From Pseudalkalibacillus decolorationis (GTDB lineage: Bacteria > Bacillota > Bacilli > Bacillales > Fictibacillaceae): a stretch of DNA of 53,460 bases. Shown here in pieces: positions 47,196 through 53,460 of the stretch (position 1 is its first letter; each line of letters starts with the position of its first letter). Made by a program: the position numbers and the translations under genes. The notes under the pieces are model-generated. The model was not told the origin of the DNA, did not search any database, and saw only the letters and a program-made list of their open reading frames with translations. The stretch spans positions 1 through 53,460 of the forward strand of contig NZ_JANHJQ010000030.1 in assembly GCF_024609785.1 (NCBI RefSeq), in the 5' to 3' direction.

Positions 47196-47360
47196 AGAAA
47201 AGAAAGCATAAGATTTTTTGTTGCATAGATGTAATGTCTAGCTCCAGCGCCCAGGTACGCAGATCGTCGCTTCGAATCTTCCACAAACACATAAAGCGTG
47301 TTATGTTGCAGAATCTCCAGCGCTTGTCGCACCTGAACAGGGCGCTTCCGCTTTTCTTAT
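47196..47360 (+). repeat. Dispersed intergenic repeat, copy before guaA
   Basis: GAAAGCATAAGA, GATGTAATGTCTAGCTCCAG, CGCTTCGAATCTTCCACAAA, AGCGTGTTATG, GAATCTCCAGCGCTTGTCGC and CAGGGCGCTTCCGCTTTTCTT are in family order. Confidence 0.72.
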
Positions 47361-47468
47361 ACGGAATTCTACTTCCTTCATATATGTCCGGGAATATGGC
47401 CTGGATGTCTCTACCAGATCACCGTAAACGATCTGACTATGAAGGCAGGCTCTGTTATGCATTTTTTT

Positions 47469-47505
47469 AACGGGACCCTGCCTTCGTGCTGGTTCCGTTT
47501 TTTTA
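47469..47505 (+). terminator. Intrinsic terminator
   Basis: AACGGGACC and GGTTCCGTT with a T-run, between two parts of the dispersed repeat. Confidence 0.65.
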
Positions 47506-47510
47506 TACGT

Positions 47511-47597
47511 TAAGAAAGTATAAATACTTTCTATAGTATAAGTGCAACTAAGGCGATCGCCAGCGCTAAGGCTTGGCGCTAGCCAAGTTTTCTTTAT
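47511..47597 (+). repeat. Dispersed intergenic repeat, second part before guaA
   Basis: AAGAAAGTATAAATAC, AAGTGCAACTAAGG and the palindrome GGCGCTAGCCAAGTTTTCTT. It matches the first part of the copy at 24336. Confidence 0.7.
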
Positions 47598-47649
47598 ATA
47601 CAAGAACGTGGTTATACTAGGAAAGATCCAATAGAGGGGTGGTTTATTG

Positions 47650-49188
47650 ATGAATACGACTGATGAAATGATACTTGTACTTGACTTTGGTGGTCAATAC
47701 AATCAATTAATTGCAAGACGAATCCGTGACTTAGGTGTGTACAGTGAGCTTCATTCACACAAAATCACAGTAGAAAAGGTGAAAGAGCTTAATCCAAAAG
47801 GGATTATCTTTTCAGGCGGACCAAACAGTGCGTATGCTCCAGATTCTCCGCAATGTGATGAAGCGATTTTTGAACTTGGAATCCCGGTTCTCGGTATTTG
47901 TTATGGGATGCAGCTAATGACTCATCATTTTGGTGGTAAGGTTGAAAAGGCGAATCACCGTGAATATGGCAAAGCGATCATTGCTATTCGGAATTCAAAC
48001 GATTTATACACCGGACTGCCAGAAGAACAATCGGTTTGGATGAGTCACGGTGATCTTGTGATTGCACCACCGGAGGGCTTTCAAACGGATGTAACAAGCC
48101 CCTCTTGTCCTGTAGCGGGAATGAGTGATCCATCCCGTAATCTTTATGGTGTACAGTTTCATCCAGAAGTTCGACACAGTGAGCACGGAAATCAGCTCTT
48201 AAAGAACTTTGTCATGAATATCTGTCAATGTGAAGCGGTTTGGACAATGGAAAACTTTATTGAAGACGAGATTGACAAGATTCGTAGTACGGTTGGCGAC
48301 CAAAAGGTGTTATGTGCGTTAAGTGGTGGGGTTGATTCATCAGTCGTTGCTGCCTTGATCCATAAAGCTATTGGTGACCAGTTAGTTTGTATGTTCGTCG
48401 ATCATGGCTTGCTTCGAAAAGGTGAAGCCGATAGCGTGATGAAGACATTCGCCGATTCTTTTAATATGAATGTTATTAAAATTGAAGCAAAAGATCGCTT
48501 CCTCGGTAAGCTGGAGGGTGTAAGCGATCCTGAACAAAAACGGAAGATTATCGGTAACGAGTTCATTTATGTATTTGATGAAGAAGCCGCCAAATTGAAA
48601 GGGATTAACTTCCTTGCCCAAGGTACCCTTTATACAGACATTGTTGAAAGTGGAACGGAAACGGCACAGACAATTAAATCCCATCACAATGTGGGCGGAC
48701 TTCCTGAAGATATGCAGTTTAAGCTCATTGAACCGCTTAACACGTTATTTAAAGATGAGGTTCGAAAAGTTGGTTCCGAGCTTGGACTGCCGGATGAAGT
48801 CGTCTGGCGTCAGCCTTTCCCAGGTCCAGGGCTAGGGATTCGAGTGCTTGGAGAGATTACCGATGAAAAGCTGAAGATTGTTCGTGATTCTGATGCGATT
48901 TTACGAGAAGAGATTAAGAATGCAGGTCTTGAACGGGAAATCTGGCAATACTTCACCGCTCTACCGAATATGAGAAGTGTCGGGGTGATGGGAGATGCAA
49001 GAACGTACGATTACACGGTCGGAATCCGTGCGGTAACGTCCATTGATGGAATGACATCTGATTGGGCTCGTATTCCTTGGGACGTTCTTGAACTGATTTC
49101 AACTCGTATCGTTAACGAAGTCGATCATGTCAATCGAATAGTCTACGATGTTACTTCTAAGCCACCTTCAACGATTGAGTGGGAATAG
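47650..49188 (+). CDS. guaA: GMP synthase (glutamine-hydrolysing)
   Basis: A 512-residue enzyme that makes GMP from XMP, ATP and glutamine. The N-terminal glutamine amidotransferase has Cys84 in LGICYGMQ and the FHPEVRHS His-Glu. The ATP pyrophosphatase P-loop is LSGGVDSSV. The C-terminal dimerisation domain ends with [14 protein letters not shown] 47650 is chosen over TTG 47647; GAGGGGTGG precedes. It is followed by the guanine-responsive pbuG gene. Confidence 0.97.
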   Translation: MNTTDEMILVLDFGGQYNQLIARRIRDLGVYSELHSHKITVEKVKELNPKGIIFSGGPNSAYAPDSPQCDEAIFELGIPVLGICYGMQLMTHHFGGKVEKANHREYGKAIIAIRNSNDLYTGLPEEQSVWMSHGDLVIAPPEGFQTDVTSPSCPVAGMSDPSRNLYGVQFHPEVRHSEHGNQLLKNFVMNICQCEAVWTMENFIEDEIDKIRSTVGDQKVLCALSGGVDSSVVAALIHKAIGDQLVCMFVDHGLLRKGEADSVMKTFADSFNMNVIKIEAKDRFLGKLEGVSDPEQKRKIIGNEFIYVFDEEAAKLKGINFLAQGTLYTDIVESGTETAQTIKSHHNVGGLPEDMQFKLIEPLNTLFKDEVRKVGSELGLPDEVVWRQPFPGPGLGIRVLGEITDEKLKIVRDSDAILREEIKNAGLEREIWQYFTALPNMRSVGVMGDARTYDYTVGIRAVTSIDGMTSDWARIPWDVLELISTRIVNEVDHVNRIVYDVTSKPPSTIEWE

Positions 49189-49285
49189 TCGAACAATCAC
49201 ATTATTTACTGATTTGAATGTTCGTGTTTTTCTTGACGGTTATAAGTAAAAAGATTACACTAATAGGAAAATAGATAAGATAAAT

Positions 49286-49356
49286 CCAACGTATAAATTC
49301 GGAAATACGGTCCGAAAGTTTCTACCAGGCTGCCTTAAATAGCTTGACTACGAGGG
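49286..49356 (+). promoter_or_regulatory. Guanine-type purine riboswitch
   Basis: The core is CGTATAA, the hairpin TCGGA/TCCGA, TTTCTACC, the hairpin AGGCTG/TAGCTT and GACTACG. The C in GACTAC corresponds to C74, which marks guanine or hypoxanthine, not adenine, specificity. The terminator at 49429 would form when ligand is bound. Confidence 0.92.
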
Positions 49357-49428
49357 ATGATATAAAAGATTAAACAATGCTCTTACAATTGGGTATCGTT
49401 TATCCTTTCTATTTTCCTTTGTGGTACT

Positions 49429-49460
49429 AAGCTTCAGGTGGATAACCTGAAGCTTTTTTT
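49429..49460 (+). terminator. Riboswitch-controlled terminator of pbuG
   Basis: AAGCTTCAGGT and ACCTGAAGCTT form a strong stem followed by T7. Confidence 0.88.
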
Positions 49461-49520
49461 GCTTTCCTTAATTCCGAAATTTGTTCAGTGGAGAGATCTT
49501 TTCATAAGGGAGATGAGGTA

Positions 49521-50816
49521 ATGGAACGGTTCTTTGGTTTTAAGGAGCTTGGAACAACATACCGGAAAGAATCTATTGCTGGTTTGACTACGTTCTTATC
49601 AATGGCATATATATTATTTGTAAATCCAGCTGTCCTTGGTGATGCTGGTATGGATAAAGGTGCTGTTTTTGTTGCAACCGCATTGTCTGCAGCAATCGGG
49701 TGCTTGATTATGGGGCTACTGGCGAATTATCCAATTGCTTTAGCGCCCGGAATGGGACTCAATGCATTCTTTACGTATTCCGTTGTTATGGTAATGGGAA
49801 TACCTTGGGAGACTGCGCTTTCTGGAGTCCTCGTCTCAGGTCTTGTATTTGTGGCGATTACATTATTGAAGGTTCGTGAAACAATTATTAATGCAATCCC
49901 GCAAGAGTTAAAATATGCTGCTGCGAGCGGAATCGGGTTGTTCATTGCTTTTATCGGACTAAAAAATGCAGGTATTGTTCAAAACAATGATGCAACTCTT
50001 GTCCAATTGGGTGATTTAACGACAGGATCTACACTCCTCGCGGTTTTCGGGCTGATTATCATTGTTATCTTAATGACGAAGGGTGTTAAGGGTGGTATTT
50101 TTTATGGAATGGTGATCACGGCAGTTATTGGGATCATCACACAGGTTATTCCACTTCCATCAGGGATTGTCGGTTCGGTACCAAGCCTTGAACCAACGTT
50201 TGGCGAGGCATTTAAGCATCTAGATGAAATCGTTACACTAGATCTAATCATTGTCGTTCTCACCTTTTTATTTGTGGACTTTTTTGATACGGCAGGAACG
50301 TTGATGGCAGTCGCTACACAGGCAGGATTAATGAAAGATAATAAGCTTCCTAGAGCAGGTCGCGCACTCCTAGCGGATTCTTCAGCGACAGTAGTGGGAG
50401 CGATCTTAGGTACCTCGACAACGACAGCCTATATTGAATCCTCTTCCGGTGTTGCAGCGGGTGGGAGAACTGGATTTACTTCGGTCGTGACCGCAGGATT
50501 CTTTTTATTAGCACTCTTCTTTTCGCCATTACTTTCTGTAGTAACGCCAGCAGTGACAGCGCCTGTTCTCATTATCGTTGGAGTTCTAATGGTTTCGGTA
50601 CTCGGAAAAATCGAATGGAACCGATTTGAGATAGCAGTCCCGGCATTTTTGACGATAGTCACTATGCCTTTAACATATAGTATTGCAACAGGTATTGCTC
50701 TAGGATTTATTTTCTATCCAATTACTATGGTTATAAAAGGTCACGGTAAATCCGTCCACCCGATCATGTATGCACTATTCTTTATATTTATTGCCTATTT
50801 TGTTTTTCTTTCATAG
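49521..50816 (+). CDS. pbuG: Guanine/hypoxanthine permease
   Basis: A 431-residue NCS2/AzgA-type permease with about 12-14 membrane segments. ALAPGMGLNAFFTYSVV and DFFDTAGTLMAVATQAG are family motifs. ATG 49521 is preceded by GGGAGATGAGGTA; an earlier ATG at 49488 is less likely. The upstream guanine riboswitch fits purine-base uptake, as for pbuG in B. subtilis. Confidence 0.93.
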   Translation: MERFFGFKELGTTYRKESIAGLTTFLSMAYILFVNPAVLGDAGMDKGAVFVATALSAAIGCLIMGLLANYPIALAPGMGLNAFFTYSVVMVMGIPWETALSGVLVSGLVFVAITLLKVRETIINAIPQELKYAAASGIGLFIAFIGLKNAGIVQNNDATLVQLGDLTTGSTLLAVFGLIIIVILMTKGVKGGIFYGMVITAVIGIITQVIPLPSGIVGSVPSLEPTFGEAFKHLDEIVTLDLIIVVLTFLFVDFFDTAGTLMAVATQAGLMKDNKLPRAGRALLADSSATVVGAILGTSTTTAYIESSSGVAAGGRTGFTSVVTAGFFLLALFFSPLLSVVTPAVTAPVLIIVGVLMVSVLGKIEWNRFEIAVPAFLTIVTMPLTYSIATGIALGFIFYPITMVIKGHGKSVHPIMYALFFIFIAYFVFLS

Positions 50817-50827
50817 ATGATAGAAAC

Positions 50828-50861
50828 TTCCCCTGGCAGTATTTGCTGCTGGGGGTTTTTA
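50828..50861 (+). terminator. Terminator of pbuG
   Basis: CCCCTGGCAG and CTGCTGGGGG, followed by T5. Confidence 0.85.
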
Positions 50862-50948
50862 AGTTTGGAGGCATGGTAAATAAATTTTGACAGATTACTT
50901 GTTATTTGGTAGTTTTTTCTTGTGCCTAGAAGAATAGTTTTAGTGCGT

Positions 50949-51091
50949 GTTCAAAAAGGAGGATAAAAAGAGCCGAGAAGTTCGAGGCGCGAAAAGTCTC
51001 GAGGACCGGAACGTATGCTATTAATACGTGAGGACCGAAGAGACCGAGCAACGAAGAAATTCGACAGCTATTTTTACCGGACTTTTTGAAC
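50949..51091. repeat. 143-bp element with terminal inverted repeats
   Basis: The ends are imperfect inverted repeats: GTTCAAAAAGGAGGATAAAA on the left and, reversed, GTTCAAAAAGTCCGGTAAAA on the right. The inside is rich in short inverted arms (GTATG/ATAC, GAGGACCG twice). Its CGTATG-ATACGTGAGGACCG part resembles GCGTATGATATACGCGAGGA in the 5S-derived units at 441-1100. No coding capacity is evident. It lies between pbuG and the next gene. Confidence 0.65.
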
Positions 51092-51179
51092 AACCTCTTT
51101 TAGTATATAAGTGCTGGTACTTCGAGACCTGAGTCAGCTAAGACGATTGTATTCTCTATTATTGGAGGGGATCCGTATA

Positions 51180-52856
51180 ATGCAAACAAAGTTTCAAGCG
51201 GCTTTATTGGCGTTATTGTTTCTTTTAACAACTGCTTGTACCTCTGGAAACGCTGACTCTGATAAGGAAAAAGAGGGACCAAAGGATGAACATTCTGTCT
51301 TAGCTGATGAACAAAGTCAAGATGAGGATCGTAAGGAAATTGAACTGGAAGACTATGCTGAGGAAGTGGGCGCAACTTTATCATCACCGAAGTATCAATC
51401 CTTTAGTGCCAACTCTTCTTTTAAGGTAGAAGGAAAGGTTGAAGAATATCAGGAATTCGCATCAGACTACGTTTGGATTCAAATTCGTAGCGAAGAGGAG
51501 GGACTAGGTGGGTCAGATGAGTTTGAGTACTACACTCCATTGAAAGATGGGAAATTCGAACAAGAAGTTCAACTATTTAATGGTAAGGGGAAGTACTCCG
51601 TCAATATCAGTTTGCCTAGTGATTCCGATGAAGGATATTTTTACGATTTGGCACAATTTGAAGTCACCAATGTAAACCCGAAAATTAAGCGGGATGTACA
51701 AATGAGCCGGTACGGAATCGAAAACGAATTAGAACTTTCCCCATCTATAAAAGGTTACTTTGAAGGTGAGTCGTTTTTTACATTGAATGGTACTGTTAAA
51801 GATGCTGGAGCAATAATGGTGAGGCTTGAAAAAGAGAACCAATCGTCGCAAATCATGATTCCGGTTGAAAGCGGTAAGTTTAGCAAAAAGATTCCCCTTT
51901 ACTATGGAGAAGGGATCCACACCGCAACCATTATGACTCCCGATGCCTCTAGAGATAATTACTACAATGAGGCGGCTAGCATACTAATCGACAACAAATC
52001 ATCTGAAACCTTTGAACCCATAAAGTATTCCGAGGCATATAAGGAAAGAGGCTACACACTTGAATCACCAATAGCAGGTGGAGAGGAAGCCAAGTTATCC
52101 TATCAAATCAAAGGAGAAATTGACCCTGACGCTCCTTTCGCTGAAAGGACGGAAATAGTCCTTGTCGGTATAAAAAAGGGTGATTTAACAGCAACATACA
52201 ATATACCAGTCGAAAACTATCAGTTTGATGGTGAGTTTTTTCTTCGTTTTGGTCCGGGTGAGTATGAGATTTCTATTTATGCCCCTGACTTCAAAGGGTC
52301 TGATGGTAACTTCATGCGCTATAACGGCCTAGCAAATTTTAACCTTTTGAATACAGCGAAAGAGGATAAACGATATTTACTTCCTTCTCAAGGAGTCCAG
52401 TCCCAGCATCCTAGAATCCAATCGTTAGCCAAGGAACTTACTACTGGAATAACGGATGAAAAGGAAAAAGCAAAGGCGATTTATGAATATGTTGCAAAAA
52501 ATGTAACCTATGATGTAGAAAAACTGAACAATGAATCCTTTCGATTTGATGATAGTGCTCTAAAAACACTCAAAAAGAGAACCGGAGTATGCCAGGATTA
52601 CGCCTATCTCGCAATGGCTTTGCTACGAGCGAATGGAATGGAAGCACGGATGGTTACAGGAAGTGCTGTATTTTCAACTCAACCTCATGCGTGGGTTGAA
52701 ACAAAGGTGGGCGGAAAATGGCTAACGATGGATCCGACGTGGGGTTCAGGCTATTTACAAGACGGTAAATTTATAAAAGAATTCACGATGAAATACTTTG
52801 ACCCAGATCCAGTTGAATTTGACAAAACACATAATAAAGAAGAGATCGAGTATTAA
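51180..52856 (+). CDS. Transglutaminase-like lipoprotein
   Basis: A 558-residue secreted lipoprotein. The signal peptide ends in LTTACT (lipobox Cys near residue 21). A charged spacer and three repeated beta-rich blocks (roughly residues 65-165, 170-270 and 285-395) follow. The C-terminal transglutaminase core has Cys471 in TGVCQDYAYL, His503 in PHAWVE and Asp518 in MDPTWG, so the triad is intact. ATG 51180 has TTGGAGGGG upstream; the longer frame from 51111 is rejected. Substrate and cross-linking activity are unknown. Confidence 0.85.
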   Translation: MQTKFQAALLALLFLLTTACTSGNADSDKEKEGPKDEHSVLADEQSQDEDRKEIELEDYAEEVGATLSSPKYQSFSANSSFKVEGKVEEYQEFASDYVWIQIRSEEEGLGGSDEFEYYTPLKDGKFEQEVQLFNGKGKYSVNISLPSDSDEGYFYDLAQFEVTNVNPKIKRDVQMSRYGIENELELSPSIKGYFEGESFFTLNGTVKDAGAIMVRLEKENQSSQIMIPVESGKFSKKIPLYYGEGIHTATIMTPDASRDNYYNEAASILIDNKSSETFEPIKYSEAYKERGYTLESPIAGGEEAKLSYQIKGEIDPDAPFAERTEIVLVGIKKGDLTATYNIPVENYQFDGEFFLRFGPGEYEISIYAPDFKGSDGNFMRYNGLANFNLLNTAKEDKRYLLPSQGVQSQHPRIQSLAKELTTGITDEKEKAKAIYEYVAKNVTYDVEKLNNESFRFDDSALKTLKKRTGVCQDYAYLAMALLRANGMEARMVTGSAVFSTQPHAWVETKVGGKWLTMDPTWGSGYLQDGKFIKEFTMKYFDPDPVEFDKTHNKEEIEY

Positions 52857-53041
52857 GTGATAAAGGTGTAACTGTTGCCATGGATTGTTATGGCTACAGT
52901 TCACTCTATTAGAGGAGTGGACCTCTTTGCGATAAAAGAGGCAACTGAACCCGATCTTTCACGTAATTTTCTTACCATGAAACTATTCAACGAAGTCTGT
53001 AAACCGCTACAAAACACGGAAAATAAATTCTAAGAGATGTA

Positions 53042-53070
53042 TTGACACCCTGTTTCAGGCATGGTATATT
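53042..53070 (+). promoter_or_regulatory. rrn promoter P1
   Basis: TTGACA, a 17-bp spacer and TATATT lie upstream of the second rrn operon. From 52857 to 53041 I see only short hairpins. Confidence 0.85.
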
Positions 53071-53117
53071 ATATTTCGTCGCTGCGAAAAGCACTGACAC
53101 AAACATGAAAAAAGTTG

Positions 53118-53146
53118 TTGACAGTTAAGGCTTCAAATGATATTCT
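53118..53146 (+). promoter_or_regulatory. rrn promoter P2
   Basis: TTGACA, a 17-bp spacer and TATTCT, 76 bp after P1, are the usual tandem arrangement. A boxA-like AAGCTCTTTGAAAACTGAAC follows near 53229. Confidence 0.88.
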
Positions 53147-53317
53147 ATAAAAGTTGCTTTTAACAGACAGCAACAAACAAACTTCGATTAGATGCCTCGC
53201 TTTTTGCGGGAGTCAAAATTGATAATAAGCTCTTTGAAAACTGAACAAAAGCCAAGCGTGAAACGGGTTTTAAAAAACCCTGATTAATTTTTTGAAATGA
53301 ATGAGCAAGTCAAACAC

Positions 53318-53460
53318 TTTATTGGAGAGTTTGATCCTGGCTCAGGACGAACGCTGGCGGCGTGCCTAATACATGCAAGTCGAGCGAACCAACGAGGAGC
53401 TTGCTCCTCAGCGGTTAGCGGCGGACGGGTGAGTAACACGTGGGCAACCTGCCTGTAAGA
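53318..53460 (+). rRNA. 16S ribosomal RNA, 5' end (partial)
   Basis: It begins TTTATTGGAGAGTTTGATCC, the conserved 16S 5' end, and runs out of the window in the V1 region. It opens a second rrn operon in the same orientation as the one at position 1. Confidence 0.97.

Noticed and set aside
47234-47470. Frames on both strands before guaA
   Set aside because: They lie in the dispersed repeat and a terminator and match frames in the other repeat copies.

Overview
The window is a chromosomal segment of a Gram-positive endospore-former of the family Bacillaceae. The evidence is A/G-rich Shine-Dalgarno sites, GTG and TTG starts, sigma-A promoters, a CIRCE operator, T-box, cobalamin and purine riboswitches, and gene order tsaE-tsaB-rimI-tsaD / ydiF / moaC-rex-tatA-tatC / ydiK-ydiL / groES-groEL / guaA / pbuG, which closely matches the B. 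subtilis 0.6 Mb region. The genus cannot be fixed from the sequence. The window opens in the 3' end of one rrn operon (23S-5S) and closes in the 5' end of another (16S); both point the same way.

Layout: (1) 1-3640: 23S end, 5S, two degenerate 330-bp 5S-derived tandem units, a 21-bp tandem array, a Cys/Met-metabolism PLP enzyme, then tRNA-fMet and tRNA-Asp separated by tandem repeats that copy the tRNA CCA end. (2) 3641-16103: branched-chain amino acid cluster ilvE-ilvD-[T-box]-ilvB-ilvN-ilvC-leuA-leuB-leuC-leuD-ilvA, led by a cre-like site, a promoter and a CodY-like box. (3) 16104-20850: thiL and the tRNA t6A genes tsaE-tsaB-rimI-tsaD, bracketed by two copies of an intergenic repeat in opposite orientation. 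(4) 20850-29770: a dense DnaA-box cluster, ABC-F gene ydiF, moaC, rex, tatA-tatC, ydiK/ydiL, and groES-groEL under CIRCE. (5) 29770-31117: a likely accessory insert. It holds one gene for a MerR-type DNA-binding, coiled-coil protein with a basic-aromatic tail, surrounded by palindromes TATCGC-N3-GCGATA and many half-sites. (6) 31117-39000: M20 peptidase, an RraA-family relic, a TrmB regulator divergent from an MFS transporter, an M23-like protein, and an SQR/persulfide-dioxygenase sulfide-detoxification pair. (7) 39100-42510: a Zur-like palindrome with a possible micro-ORF, then a cobalamin riboswitch and a btuF-C-D type importer. (8) 42570-53460: moxR-DUF58-transglutaminase operon, guaA, a guanine riboswitch with pbuG, a hairpin element, a transglutaminase-like lipoprotein and tandem rrn promoters.

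Most of the window is conserved housekeeping DNA. The strongest candidate for an undescribed system is 29784-31069: a RacA/DUF3967-like DNA-binding protein with its putative operator or centromere sites before, inside and after its gene. Next are the DnaA-box cluster, the 5S-derived and tRNA-end-derived repeats, the two unrelated 21-bp phased arrays and the Zur-like micro-ORF locus.
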